64,000 nt of DNA. It comes from Paramecium sonneborni (taxonomy: Eukaryota; Ciliophora; Oligohymenophorea; Peniculida; Parameciidae). This document shows positions 49,428 through 62,428 of this stretch, piece by piece (the first letter of the stretch is position 1; every line of letters begins with the position of its first letter). The DNA lies in assembly GCA_905182985.1 (NCBI GenBank), contig CAJJDN010000052.1:364850-428849 (forward strand). Direction: 5' to 3'. Made by a program: the position numbers and the translations under genes. The notes beneath the pieces were generated by a model. That model saw only the letters and a program-made list of their open reading frames with translations, made no database searches and had not been told where the DNA came from.

Positions 49428-50067
49428 ATGGGTAGCCATATAACAACAGTAAAAATGAATTCCTTTAGAAAGAATACAAGTCCTTTATTAAATGTTACAC
49501 TTTCAAAATTGAGAGATTATCATGCTTCATTTAAATCAATATGTGATAACTTTTCGATGGATTTGTCTGAATTTGAACATATTTTTGGAGCTAGTGAAAG
49601 TGCTTTTGTTATTTGGGATACAGATAATAATGGATTAATAGATAGTTTAGAATTATTTAGTGGGATTTGTATTTTTAGTGATACAAAATTTGATGATAAG
49701 ATTAGATGTATAAATGACTTATTTAATTTTAGTTCTGTTTGATTTATTTGATTTCAATGAATTGGAATCTTTATCACCTACAGATATTGAATTCATGATT
49801 TATTGCTGCATGAGTGCAACTTTTAAAATATATTCAATATCAAGTGAAATCAATAATGAAGAATTGACAGTTTTTGCCACTAAATATTTTGAAAAGGAAA
49901 ATAGATTAACAGTTGTTGAATTAATTAAGTATAAATATTTAAATAATTCAAGAGCATCAAAGAATTCTCCAGAAGTAAATGATTTTTTTTAAATTATCAA
50001 AAAGGATTTGATCGAGAAAGTTGATGATATCAAAATTCAACAATAACAATAGTAATAATAGTTTTGA
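49428..50067 (+). CDS. EF-hand calcium-binding protein, possibly N-myristoylated, 204 aa
   Basis: ATG 49428, one 25-nt intron, TGA 50065-50067; 205 codons. One canonical EF loop is present at residues 64-75 (DTDNNGLIDSLE, with all calcium-ligand positions filled). It is followed by a degenerate second hand (LFDLFDFNELESLSPTDIEFM) and a further helix-rich half like calcineurin B/NCS or calaxin-type proteins. MGSHIT at the start fits N-myristoylation (Gly2, Thr6). It ends in a glutamine tract of consecutive TAA/TAG/CAA codons. A calcium sensor at a membrane or axoneme is inferred. Stops converge 52 bp from histidine kinase 3. Confidence 0.85.
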
Positions 50068-50119
50068 TATGAAGTATACTTATAAGATCATATAAAAAGA
50101 TTTTAAAACTTCATTATCA

Positions 50120-52298
50120 TCATTTCTTAAAAATACATAATAAAATTTGTTTCAATTCTTAGATATTTAATGGTTTAGCCAATACTTCTTGCATTCCTGC
50201 TTTCAAACAGTTATCAATATCCTTTGAACAAGTAAATGCTGTTAATCCAACAATTGTAATATATGGAATTTAAGATTTATTCATCATACTAATCAATTAT
50301 TTTGTTGCTTCAATACCGTTCATAATTGGCATTTGATAATCCATCAGAATTAAAGAAAGTATATTACAACTTTAACAACACTTTTATAGACTTTAAACTA
50401 CTTATAGTGCTTATTGACCATTAAAAGCTAGAACAACTTCAAATCCCATTTTAGATATCAATACTTATAAGGATTTTTAATTAAAAATTTCATCGTCAAC
50501 ACTCAAAATTCTCATGCAATTACATTTTTTTAAACTATTTAATCCTGTTATAAATAATTCACTCTCTTTTTCTTCCAATTATTTAATTTATTTTAAATTG
50601 ATAATTTTAGAAGATTTATCTTTCAATTTATTACTAAAAACATTATTGATATCTGTTATCAAAAAAGGATTTAAACTTTCTAAATCCTCTATTCTCCTTT
50701 CTAAATTGTCATCATTACTTTCTGAATAGAATGAATCATTTTGAGATTTTTTTGAAGGATATTAAGCATATTAAGTTTTTATTTAAGTACTTGCTATATG
50801 AAATTCTGTTGCTTTCACTACAGTACCCATAACATTAAAAAGGGAACTATTTACTTAAAGTTATTAAGAGATTGATAACTGTTTAAATTGACTCTAAACA
50901 CTTCCATTATTCATAAAATTAGAAGTACTATTTTTTATATTTTATTAAGATGCAGGAACTCTAAAAAAGTTCTTTATACAAAACGAAATCAATGTTCCTT
51001 TATTTTCCCCTTCTGATTTTATATCAAAATATGTCAAATCAGGAGGAGCTAATTATTATAAAATTATTGAAGAAATTAATAAACCTATTCCATGCCAATC
51101 TTTCACAAATTCTTTATTTTTATCAACATTCTTACTTATATCTTATAATTTTTTTAAAAGATTTTATTGAATGCCTATTCCTTAATCAACTATTTCAAAT
51201 AATATATTCTGATTTGCTTATGATATAAGTTTTACAACGCAACCTCCTTTAAATGAATATTTTAAAGAATTTTAGATAAGATTAACCAAAATTTAAAGTA
51301 GTTTTTTATAATCAGTACAAAAAGAGTTTAAATAATTTTCTTTTAAATCAACATTAAATGCTAATTGTTTAGTATTAAATTGATAATAAAACATTTAACT
51401 AATTTCAGTAATGAGCTCAGAAATAGTAAATTCCCTAAGTTTAATTTTAATTCGATCTTAATAAAAAGAAGAAAAGTCAATTATATCATTTATCAGGTAT
51501 TATTATATTTTTAAAGAATTGATGGCTGGTTCTATCAAATTATCTTTTACATACTAAGGTATCTTTTATTCTTATAAAGAAGTTGACAGAAAATTCAGAG
51601 CACTATTTAAAGGAGTTCTGAGTTCATGAGAAAATGATTAAAGTATCTAAAATCATTATAATAATTACTTTAGACTTGAAATCATTAATAAGTATATTTT
51701 ATTACATTTCAGTTTAACCTGAAACATCATTCAAAAATATCAAAAGCTCATTGTCTTTTTCATTTTAAACAATTTATCCGAATAATTGTACATTTGATCC
51801 ATCTTCTAATTACTATCTGCATGAAATTTCATAATAACCAGAATAATGAAGATTAAGAAATGAAGACTGAATTTTACTTTTAAAATTCAAAACTATCTCA
51901 TTCAAAGATTGTAATCCAACAGGTATATCTTATAATGTTTCTTGATTTTTCTAATTACAATTATTAAATGTCATTGCATAAGGTCTTCTTTATTTATTGA
52001 ATTGATTAATTGACGAAACATCTTATTCTTCAAGATTACTACTGGAAACATGAAAATTTAAATGGTACATGATTAAATTTTCGAGTTCTTTTTCTGTTTT
52101 ATTTTGAGAAGAGAAGAAAGTATAAAAGGACTAGTTTTTATGGACAATTTACCAATTTTGTATAGAAATAATAATGACAAGGATAGGGATTGTTTGCATT
52201 CTATTTTTCCAAATTTCATCATTTTATTTTTCCAATTATGAATATGATGAAATATTCTAATTTGGTGTAATATTTGTAGCATTTAATTATTTTTTCAT
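50120..52298 (-). CDS. Hybrid histidine kinase 3, 718 aa
   Basis: ATG 52298, one 22-nt intron, TGA 50120-50122; 719 codons. A single hydrophobic segment near residues 35-48 (IPILVIIISIQNW) and a PAS-like region (VQLFGQIVQNEKDNELLIFL) precede the H-box SFSHELRTPLNSALNFL, His at about residue 217. The ATP domain has ILVNLIQNSLKYSF, VDQGIGIQ and WHGIGLLISS. A ~120-residue linker leads to the receiver (ILSVDDE, LILMDYQMPIMNGIEATKQ with Asp near 646, VLAKPLN). All phosphotransfer residues are present. Its H-box is closer to the general SHELRTPL consensus than those of kinases 1 and 2, so it is a different branch. Confidence 0.93.
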
Positions 52299-52372
52299 GT
52301 ATGATTATTTGTAAAGCAAATCTTTTAGTATTTACAACAAAAAAATAGAAATTATAACTATAATGAATTGCA

Positions 52373-52676
52373 ACTTTCCATTAATACAAACAACAACAAC
52401 AGAAGTAAGTTTTATAATAGTTTATTCTAAAGCACAAAAAGGATTTGGTTCTTAAGCCAAACTATCAATCAAAAAAGCTATAATAAAAAGGTTATCTTAA
52501 TCTAAGAACAATAAAACAACTAAACTAATCAATTTACTTAATAAGATCATAGTAAAAGTACATTTTTAACTAATTTTAGAAGTTCTGATGAATATTATAA
52601 TCGTAATAATGCTGTTGTAAGATATGCTGCAAATCATTAATGGTAATTATATTTGCTGAGTTCCTAATAAAACTGA
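52373..52676 (+). CDS. Tentative small Gln/Asn-rich protein, splice pattern unresolved
   Basis: ATG 52373 opens MNCNFPLIQTTTTE, followed by a GTAAG splice-donor-like site. A downstream frame reads EQQNNQTNQFTQQDHSKS...SSDEYYNRNNAVVRYAANHQ to TGA 52674-52676. I could not find intron borders that join them cleanly. The divergent start of histidine kinase 3 is 74 bp away. Confidence 0.35.
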
Positions 52677-52989
52677 ATATATTATGATGAGCAAAATACA
52701 AAAACTGATTGATATATATTATTATTAAGGATATTCTGATTTCTTTTCTTAAGGAGTAATAATTTCAATTTCTGGAGTTTTAAACTAATTGGCATTCATG
52801 TCAATTTTGAATTATTTTATATAATACTTTTACTTAAATTAATAATAATGTAAGGTATTATTGTAATAAAGAGTTGATATATAATAATTAAAGTTTAAAG
52901 AGCCACATATAATTCTTAACGACTATCTTCCTTACATTAGGATTATATATTTTAATTAAAACCTAATAAAGGATTAATTAAAAAGCTTA
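52677..52989. other. Spacer, AT-rich
   Basis: About 310 bp with no recognisable exon. It may contain a short first exon of the RING gene, whose start is uncertain. Confidence 0.45.
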
Positions 52990-54405
52990 AATGTTGTTCA
53001 TTCTATAAATTCTATAATTTTAGATGACATTAGCATTAGAAACTACAATAGAAATCTCGGAAAATGCAAAAATATGGTCAGATATTTAATTAAGTTCTCC
53101 AAACAATACCTATATACTAAAGATTGCAAATACAGTCACTTATCAGTACTATGCAATCAATATTGAGCTTCATAAGTAAGATGACACATTTTCTTTGCAT
53201 TATGGTATTGGTAAGACTCCACAATTTAGTTTAATTTTATCTGAAATTTCGGAAGTATAAGGATTTGATTTTTATGGGTATCGCAACATTCAAATAATTC
53301 TTAGGTATCTTGAAAATAGATTTACTCATTTCATCCTGTTGTCAAGTGATACTTTTAATTCTCAATAAGTATATATTTCTACATCATCAGAATGGACTTA
53401 AAACTACAATATTACAGTTACTGGCACTAATGAGAAAATGTGTCCAAACAACTGCAGCAACCAAGGCAGTTGCTAGGTATTATATAAATTAACTTGTAGG
53501 ATGGAAAATGTTTATGTAACAAATAATATATAGGCAATGATTGTCATTAAAAAGCAACTTATATTGAATAAAATAAAGAAATATTTCTTAGTTTAGAGAA
53601 TACTGTAAAGTATGCTTATGTTGATTTGGAAGAGAGCAAAAACCAAACGATGAGTTTAATAGTTAAAGTATTCTAAATAATCAAATTTAGACTAACAGTT
53701 CTGAAGGAGTTGATTTATACATAATGAAAACTAGAGTACTTTATATACCTGCTTTAGAAGATTTAAATAGAAAATATTATGATTAATTAGTTGAAGGCAA
53801 TGCAGTCTAATTAGATTACCCAATAGAATTTGAATTATACGATAGAAATGATAATAGTACTTAAATTTAAAAAAGAGTCAGGTTTATATTAAAATAAAAG
53901 TCTCCAGTTGAATAAAATATTCTAATTTCATTTGATCTTATAAATCATCAAACATAAAATACTATATCAACAACTACTGTTATTATAGTTGTTGCTACAA
54001 TTGCAGGAGTGATAATGATTTTAAGTATTTCATTTGCAATAGGCAAATATTTCAGAAATAAGAAAATTAAAGAGACTTTATCTGCCTTAGCACAAGTAAG
54101 ATAAATGTAACATGAAAAAAAATATACTGCAAAGAGTTTTGATGAAGAAATATTGGAATAATTACCTTAGATTTAAAATGATCATATTAAAAATACAGAT
54201 GTTTGTCCAATTTGTTTAGAACTTTATATTAATAAACCTGATCTTAGATCTACTAAATGCAAGTATTATATATTTAATTTATTTAAGACATTTATTTCAT
54301 AGAGAATGTATACTTGTTTGGATTTATATTAACAAAAACTGTCCAACATGTAGATAAGATTTAAAAATACATATGAATCATCAAAGAAACCAATAAAATA
54401 CATGA
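52990..54405 (+). CDS. EGF/transmembrane/RING-H2 protein, putative membrane ubiquitin ligase, about 447 aa
   Basis: Three introns (23, 23 and 25 nt), TGA 54403-54405. Signal-peptide-like start (MLFILQILQFQMTLALE) at 52990. An extracellular part follows with one EGF module (CPNNCSNQGSC...GKCLC...GNDC, near residues 155-185), a membrane helix (VIIVVATIAGVIMILSISFAI) and a cytosolic tail. The tail ends in RING-H2 from about residue 390: CPICLEL, KCKHLFHRECI, CPTC, with all eight zinc ligands. The plan resembles ciliate Goliath/PA-TM-RING-type ligases. The start and the body are one base out of register at an A-run (53038-53042), so either that run has an extra A or the true first exon lies elsewhere. 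Confidence 0.85.
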
Positions 54406-54484
54406 AAATTATTTTTTGAATTTCATTAACCAATGAGTAAAAAATTCTTTAAATTTATCATTTATTATATCATATTTCATATAT

Positions 54485-57177
54485 ATGGGTCTCCGAAATT
54501 CTAAAGATAATAAAATATTTTAAGAAGGAACAACAACATAATAATCATCTCCTAATAGTATAAATATATAAATCTTAAAAGCAAGCAGCCGAGTTGATAT
54601 ATCAGTTGATAATTAAAAATCTAATCCCTCAAAGTTCAAAAAAGGTACAAACAAAAATTATTTTTTTAGTTTCAACTTTAATCAAGTAAAGTAAATTTAA
54701 TGAAGCTATGAAAGAATTAGATTCTATGGATGATCTCAATTCTGAATCTGCAGATTTTCACTATTGGAAAGGCAAATTCTTATAAATTACTTATATTAGG
54801 TTTAGCATTTCTAGGATTGAATGAATTTTAAAAGGCTTTAGAATCTTAAGAATAAGCCATTAAATATGACCCTTATCATAAACTTGCTTTATCAGAAATA
54901 GGTTTGAAAAGACAATTATCTATTTTAGGAAATATTTACATATTGACTCAGAAATATCAAGAGGCTCATTAAACATTCATGGAACTCTTAAAACTAGATG
55001 AAAAGTCTTTTGAAGCCCATCTAGGACTAGGTTTTATTAGAACTTAAACCAATGACTTTAAATCTGCATAAGAGCATTATGAATCAGCTTTGAATTCTGG
55101 TTTTGAAGAAAAAATAGCCTCTCTTAATTATGGTATTTAGTTTAATAAACTATTTCAGGCCATATGTTGTTTAAATAAAGAAATTATGATATGGCATTGA
55201 AATTTTATACAAAAGCATTAACTATTGATAAAGAATATTTAAGTGCATTTTAAGCTATAGCAAACTTATATCAAAAATAACAAAAATATAATGAATTATT
55301 ATAATTCTGTGATTAAAATGATAACAATTAGTCCTGGAAAATTAACATTTTATCTCTTAAAGGTATATTCAATTACTAATTCTTACAGGTTCGGCTTATT
55401 TTGGATTAATGTAATATGATTAAGCTTAATAAACATTTGAGACCATCTTAAATGAAGATCAAAATAATATTGAAGCTCTTTATGATATTTCTAAATGTTT
55501 GAAAGCATAAGGCAAGCATTCTTAAGCTCTTTAGTATTTAGAAAAAATTCTCTAAAATTCTCCTAAAAATAAAAAGTTTTTAAGTTTAAAAATTAATCTT
55601 TTGATTTCCTTATAACAATATTAATTAGCATTATAAACATGTGATGAACTATTTGAATTGGATGCAAATGATTCTTACTCATTCTATCTAAGAGGTTTGG
55701 CATATATGAATATGAAAGCTTTTGGTAATGCTATTGATGATTTTGATAAAGCTTTAAACTTTGAACTTCATCATACTTTTATCCAAAAAGTATATAATGC
55801 TAAAAGTATATATTCATATTTTATTTAATAGTTAAATGTCACTTAGAATTTTAATAATTTTAATAAGTTTAAGATTCTTATGATTTTTTACTTGCTTTGA
55901 CTAATAGTGATTAAGACAAAATTAAAATTCTTCTTGAAAAAGGTTATTATTATTTATTGTCAAATAGTATTGAAAATGCTGAGATTAATTTTAATAAAGC
56001 ATTAAAATACTAAGTTTTTCAATTGGAAACATAACTTAAAATAGCTAATAATTATAGAGACACAAAATATTTTAAATAAGCTTTAACATAATATGATAAA
56101 ATAATTCAAACAAACTCAAAATTTGCAAATGCATATGTTGAGAAAGCTATTTTAATGGATTTATAATAGAATAATTCTTAAACAATACATTTATGTAACA
56201 GGGCCATAGAACTTCAAAAAGATTAAGCAAAACCATTTTTTATTAGAGGAAAAACTAAAATGTAAACTCAACAATATGATGAAGCATTAAAAGATTTTGA
56301 ATAAGTTGTAAGATTGGAACCCAATAATCATTAAGCTCTTTATGAATCTGGTCAAGCTCAATATATGATGAGTAATTTTGACAAAGCTTGTGAAATGTTT
56401 GAAAAGGCTTTAATAATAGCACCTGATATTGAATAATATCATATCAAAAGGGCTCTTGCTCTTTCATTGTAAGATTTCGATAGTGAAGCTATTCAATATC
56501 TAAAGGAAGCTATCCTTTAATGTCCTTAATTTGAGGATTGTTAAAATCTGATTGAAAGTTTAGAGGCAAAACCAAAACATGTTAGAGAATATACAAATGT
56601 ATTTGTATATTTGATAATTATGTTCTTTGAAATAGCAGAATAGTTGTCAAAATAAGAATCTTTGATATCATCTATCGAAATAACTTCAATCATTTAATTA
56701 TTAAATCAAAAAATGAAGGAGAATTTCCCAAAAATATCTAATTTATTCGAAATAGTTCGCTATTTTATACTCAATAAATTTGAGTGTGAAATTAAAATTA
56801 GTAATGAATAAATCATTAGAATTATCTTGTCTATTTATCAAGAGAAATACTATCCTGATAATGGATCCAAACTAGTTATGATAATGGATATGATAGATTT
56901 AGGAAAAAAGATTGCAAGATTAAAAGATAGATAAATTAAATCAGGTCTCAAAATAGAAAATTTTAAAATTTAATAAGAATTTTTAAAATTTATTTCTAAA
57001 CCTCATCAGTCAATCTTTATCACAACTGCTGCTGGATTCGCTATAAAAGATTCAATTTAAATTATAATATTTTTGATATTGAACTAAAAATCTATTAATG
57101 ATGAATCCGCAAATCTAAAGAACTTAATATATAGTAATGTGAAAAATGGGGTTTTAGATCACATTAAACCTAAGTGA
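54485..57177 (+). CDS. TPR-repeat protein 1, probably N-myristoylated, 844 aa
   Basis: ATG 54485, six introns (25, 28, 27, 26, 26 and 26 nt), TGA 57175-57177; 845 codons. The start MGLRNSK is a good N-myristoylation signal (Gly2, Ser6, Lys7). Tetratricopeptide repeats fill residues ~80-680, for example GLAFLGLNEFQKALES, LGFIRTQTNDFKSAQEHYES, LFKQRNYDMALKFYTKAL, RGLAYMNMKAFGNAIDDFDKAL and YDEALKDFEQVVRLEPNN. A non-TPR helical C-terminal domain of ~170 residues follows. The second intron (54772-54799) begins with GC, not GT. The gene is a tandem paralogue of the next one, with introns at matching places. TPR superhelices bind partner proteins; the partner is unknown. Confidence 0.88.
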
Positions 57178-58163
57178 CTAGTTTTATATATTATAACTAT
57201 TTATTTAAAAGTATAATTCATTGAACTAATCATTATTTTTATTAATAGAAAAAATCGTTTATTTGAGCTTATAGAAAATATTTAAAATATTTGCTATGTT
57301 TACATAAAATTAAATTTTAATTCATCGAAAATTTATGTTTAGATAAGATATAACTGAATAATTTATCTGATTCAATTTTATGTCTTATTTTCTAACAATA
57401 GTGTTGTTATAAAAATAAATTATAATAATTAATTACTTAATAATATTGCTTAGAAAAAATTATTCGATAAAATCTATTTTTATTTTTATTTTTTTGTTTA
57501 AGGATCTATTTAAATATATAATTAATTTAAAATCCTTGGTACTATTATTTCTTCGTTTTTGTTATTCCTAAATTCTTTGAATAATTATATTTTTAATGAT
57601 TAGCTATTAATATATTATAAATTACTAAAAAAAACAGAATTATAATATTTAGAGAATTAATTATCAATTCAAAAGTCTTTAATATTGGAATTTAATATAT
57701 CAATCATTTTAAATTAACAATATTTTTTGTAAAGTAAGTTAAAAGAAATCTAATCAAATATTAAATTTTTAAGAATAGATCTTTATCGACATTCATTTTA
57801 TATATAAATAAAGAATTTCAGATTATTCGAAGCTTCTTGATTTATTACAAAAACTAGACGAGTCGATATTTAGTAAGGTTAAAAAATATTAGAAAATCTT
57901 TTCTATGAACCAGAAAATTGAAGTTTTTCTATTCCACCTAAATTTAAAGTATTAAAAATTTCTATTTCCAATTGATCTTCATTCTCTTGAGGTAAAATTT
58001 CTAAATAATTTAAAAACTTAAGAAGATATTATTTATAAAAAGGATATGAAATGAAGGTTCTTCAATTCTTTATCATTATATTGTTATAAAAATCAACTAT
58101 TTTACAGTTTTTAAGTTTTTAAAGTAAATTGTTGTAATTGATAGATAAATCAATTTTTTATTA
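57178..58163. other. Non-coding AT-rich spacer between TPR paralogues
   Basis: Nearly 1 kb without an exon chain; no remnant of a third TPR copy was noticed. Confidence 0.5.
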
Positions 58164-61100
58164 ATGGGTTCAGCCTTAACTAAAAAAAACTCAAGCAAAA
58201 GCATTTATGAAGCTTATTAAAAGTCTTCATTTACTAGTAAGTTTACAGTTTCTAATTCTAGATTTAGATAAAATATCAAGCCCTACATAAAATTAAAAAC
58301 AAAACTATAATTCTAAATTATGTGAAGGTATTAATTAGTCTATGAAAGCATTTTCACTTTTGAAAAGTTAACAATATGAAAATGCCATTAGTTTTATTGA
58401 TAATCTTTTGTAAAGATCTCCAAATCTAGCTGATGCTTAATACTTAAAAGGTTTTAACTGTAATAATAGGTTTTAGGTTTAGCTTACCTTGGCTTAAACA
58501 ACTTACAATAAGCTATGTTTTTTTGTAAAAAGGCAACTTAAATAAACAAAAAGCATTCAAAGGCCATGGCTGAGATAGGTTAAAGCTTTTTATATTGTAG
58601 GAAATATATATATTCTGAAAAAAAAGTACAAAGAGGCTATCAATATATTCAGCAAATTAATTAGAATGAATGAAAAATCATTTGAAGGATATTTTGGAAT
58701 GGCTTTTGTATCAACCATTTTAAATGATTATGAAAAAGCAAAAATTTACTATGAGAAAGCTTTATAATTAAAAGAAAAAGATAAAGTAGCATTATTGAAT
58801 TATGGTATTATTCTGTTTAAAGTAATTAGGCCATCTCTAAGTTAAATAAAAGTAATATGAATAAGCTTTAAACCTATATTTATAAGCATTATAAGTAGAA
58901 CCAAAATATTTAGAAGCCATTCAATCAATCTGTAATTTATTTATAATAGAAAAAAATTATGAAAAATTGTTACATTTTTGTGATTAACACTTAGAATACT
59001 AGATACAAAAAATAAAAATGGAATTATTAAATTGCAAGAGTAATATTTTTTTATAATTTTAGGTCAAGCTTATTATTCTTAAAAACTTTATAATAAGTCA
59101 ATTATTATTTGCCAGGAAGTATTGACCATTGATTCCAAAAATATTGAAGCGTTACTTGGAATAGCTATGAGTCTGTTTAATTTAAACAAATTAAATCTTT
59201 CTTTAGAATAATTCTAGAAAATCATTGATGAATACCCATAAGAAATTAGAGCTTTAAAAATGATCATAAAAATTCATAGCACTTAATAATAATATACATA
59301 ATTAAAAGAATATTGCGATAAATTGATTGCAATTGATTAAACTGATTATTCAACTTATTTTTTCAGAGGAATTGCTTTTATGCAATAATAAAATTATTTA
59401 TCTGCAATAAATGACTTTAACTAAGTTATTATGCATGACTAAAGTAACTTTATGGCAATAAAACATAAAGGTAAATATTTTATAAATTTTAGGATTTTGT
59501 TTCAGTATGCAAAAAATGTTCAAACAAGCAATCTAATGTTATAATTAAATCATTAAGTATATATTAGATACAAAAGAAAAATCTATTTTATTATTAGAAA
59601 AAGGTATTTATTTATCAAATAAAAGGTTTTTGCCATCTAAAATTGGCATAAAATTTATCTGCTAAATAAAACTTTGAAGAAGCAATCGAATTAGATCCTG
59701 AGAATAAATAACTAAAATTAAAAATAGCTAACATTGCTAGAGATAATAAGAATTTTGATTTTGCAATAAAATTATATAATGAATTGATAAATGAAAATGG
59801 AAAGATTACTTTATATTACTTGGAAAAAGTTAAGATATATGAAGAATGTAAGGATTATTTGAATGCTAAATTACTATATGACGAAATTATTAACATAAAT
59901 GAATAAAATTTTGAATATTTTTTAAAAAGATGTAATAATATTTTAAATCATTAGCCAAAATAAAAATTTAATTATAACAATACAGTGAAGCTATCCAAGA
60001 TTTATATTAAGGAATCAAATTGGATGATTAATAATCAGAATTATATTTTGAACTTGGATAAATATTTTTTATTTAATAATCTTTTTCTGAAGCAACCAAT
60101 ATGTTTCAAAAGGCTTGCACTTTAAATGATAATATAGAAAAATATCATATAAAATATGCAATAGCTTTATAAATGTAATAAGCTGAAGGTGAAGCAGTTT
60201 AACATTTGGCATTTATAATATAAAAACATCCAGACTTTGATGACTGTCAAGATGTTTTAGAAAGTATAAATTCTTAATCTCCTCAAAATAAGGAATATAT
60301 AAAAGTTTTTTCTTATATTCTTATATCAATAATACAAGAAGGAATTATAAATGATAATCAAAATAAATAAGAATTGTAAGATTCAATTAGAATAATATTA
60401 GAAAAAAAATTAAAGACTAGAATACCTAAAATTAATTAAATTTTTGATATTGTTTCTTCTTTATTNNNNNNNNNNNNNNNNNNNNNNNNNNNNNNNNNNN
60501 NNNNNNNNNNNNNNNNNNNNNNNNNNNNNNNNNNNNNNNNNNNNNNNNNNNNNNNNNNNNNNNNNNNNNNNNNNNNNNNNNNNNNNNNCATAAAATTTAT
60601 CTGCTAAATAAAACTTTGAAGAAGCAATCGAATTAGATCCTGAGAATAAATAACTAAAATTAAAAATAGCTAACATTGCTAGAGATAATAAGAATTTTGA
60701 TTTTGCAATAAAATTATATAATGAATTGATAAATGAAAATGGAAAGATTACTTTATATTACTTGGAAAAAGTTAAGATATATGAAGAATGTAAGGATTAT
60801 TTGAATGCTAAATTACTATATGACGAAATTATTAACATAAATGAATAAAATTTTGAATATTTTTTAAAAAGATGTAATAATATTTTAAATCATTAGCCAA
60901 AATAAAAATTTAATTATAACAATACAGTGAAGCTATCCAAGATTTATATTAAGGAATCAAATTGGATGATTAATAATCAGAATTATATTTTGAACTTGGA
61001 TAAATATTTTTTATTTAATAATCTTTTTCTGAAGCAACCAATATGTTTCAAAAGGCTTGCACTTTAAATGATAATATAGAAAAATATCATATAAAATATG

Positions 61101-61792
61101 CAATAGCTTTATAAATGTAATAAGCTGAAGGTGAAGCAGTTTAACATTTGGCATTTATAATATAAAAACATCCAGACTTTGATGACTGTCAAGATGTTTT
61201 AGAAAGTATAAATTCTTAATCTCCTCAAAATAAGGAATATATAAAAGTTTTTTCTTATATTCTTATATCAATAATACAAGAAGGAATTATAAATGATAAT
61301 CAAAATAAATAAGAATTGTAAGATTCAATTAGAATAATATTAGAAAAAAAATTAAAGACTAGAATACCTAAAATTAATTAAATTTTTGATATTGTTTCTT
61401 CTTTATTGTGGAAGTTATATGGTTTTAAGATAGTTGATTGGTTAAAGAATTTATAGAAAGTTTCTTTTAAATTGTTTAATAATTTCAAAAATGTTGAAAA
61501 CTTTATAAAATACATAATTGAAATCTCAAAGAAAATGAATATCTTGAATGATTATAATTACATCTAAAAATATGAACGAGTTATCAAATAAATTGAAATA
61601 TAAATAGTTAATTTAGAATTATCGAATGAACTCAATGAATATAAAAATAAAATTGCTTGTCTTGCCATTGCTGATTGTTTATATTTGCTTAAGACTTTAA
61701 TTATCAATTCGGATATAAGCTAATCAGATTTAAAAATTAAGATTGAAGAAGTATTTAAAAACAGTTGTTTATAATACAACAGAAGATAGTGA
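58164..61792 (+). CDS. TPR-repeat protein 2, interrupted in the assembly; true length about 832 aa
   Basis: ATG 58164, TGA 61790-61792. As given, the gene is split by a run of N (60466-60588) and contains an 819-bp segment twice (59647-60465 and 60589-61407). Counting the segment once and omitting the N, eight introns (22-26 nt) leave 833 codons in one frame. Start MGSALTKKN fits N-myristoylation (Gly2, Thr6, Lys7). TPR units include GLAYLGLNNLQQAMFF, YKEAINIFSKLIRMNE, YEKAKIYYEKALQLKEK, YSEAIQDLYQGIKLDD and FSEATNMFQKACTLND. It is a close relative of TPR protein 1 along its whole length. Two places that first look like frameshifts (near 58,580 and 59,620) resolve as 22-nt introns. Confidence 0.85.
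59647..60465 (+). repeat. Copy 1 of an 819-bp exact-looking duplication flanking a gap
   Basis: The sequence from 59647 to the edge of the N run at 60465 recurs at 60589-61407 with a constant offset of 942. Both ends and sampled interior match with no indel. The copy ends exactly at the N, as expected for two overlapping contigs joined without merging. Confidence 0.9.
60466..60588. other. Assembly gap of 123 N
   Basis: Run of N inside the TPR 2 gene, bounded by the two copies of the duplicated block. Probably no sequence is missing here. Confidence 0.95.
60589..61407 (+). repeat. Copy 2 of the 819-bp duplication
   Basis: Begins on the first base after the N run and then continues into the unique 3' end of the TPR 2 gene. 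It is the copy connected to the stop codon, while copy 1 is connected to the 5' exons. Confidence 0.9.
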
Positions 61793-62428
61793 CAAACTGA
61801 ATACTTTTCATTTTTTATTTACTATTATTTTATATAAAAATTAATAATTATAAATCATCAGGAAAATAGAAAGAATAGAAGCTTGAAAAATCTATCCTAA
61901 TCCTGAACATTAAGTATACTTGTTGGATTTTTGATCCCATGGCAATAAATTAAAAATTTTACTCTTATAAACTTAAGTTTTCTTACAATACATAAGAGGA
62001 AATATATCAATTATTAAACTTTCATAACATCAAATTACATAGAAGAATCTTCACAAAATTTTCAATGTTTTCAATAACTTCATATATAAAGCTACATTTT
62101 CATTTGTGTTTTTTACAATAAAAGTTAAAAAAGATTGAAAAATAAATTGTGAAAATTTTTATGAACTCAAATCATAACATCTTAATAATAATCATAATCA
62201 TTATAAATTTAGTATAAGGTTAAAGTCTATATATCATTAACATTAATGAAATCAAATATTTTATCAAAATGAAATATCTAATAGATTTAATTTTACTTAT
62301 TATATAGATACATGCTTATTTTTTCATAGATTATTTGAATCCTCTTCTAATAATCTATTTGTACAAAATGACTTAAAAATAATAATAATTTTATAAACTT
62401 TTATTAAAATTAATAAATTATTAATCTT
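61793..62428. other. Non-coding AT-rich spacer
   Basis: About 635 bp without a supported exon. The part from 62231 on is also present at the end of the window. Confidence 0.5.

Noticed and set aside
58570..58620. Frameshift in TPR protein 2
   Set aside because: A 22-nt GT...AG intron at this point restores the frame, and the paralogue has an intron (27 nt) at the same position.
59595..59650. Second frameshift in TPR protein 2 near the duplicated block
   Set aside because: Also resolved by a 22-nt intron, giving LLLEKGFCHLKLAQ, which aligns with the paralogue.
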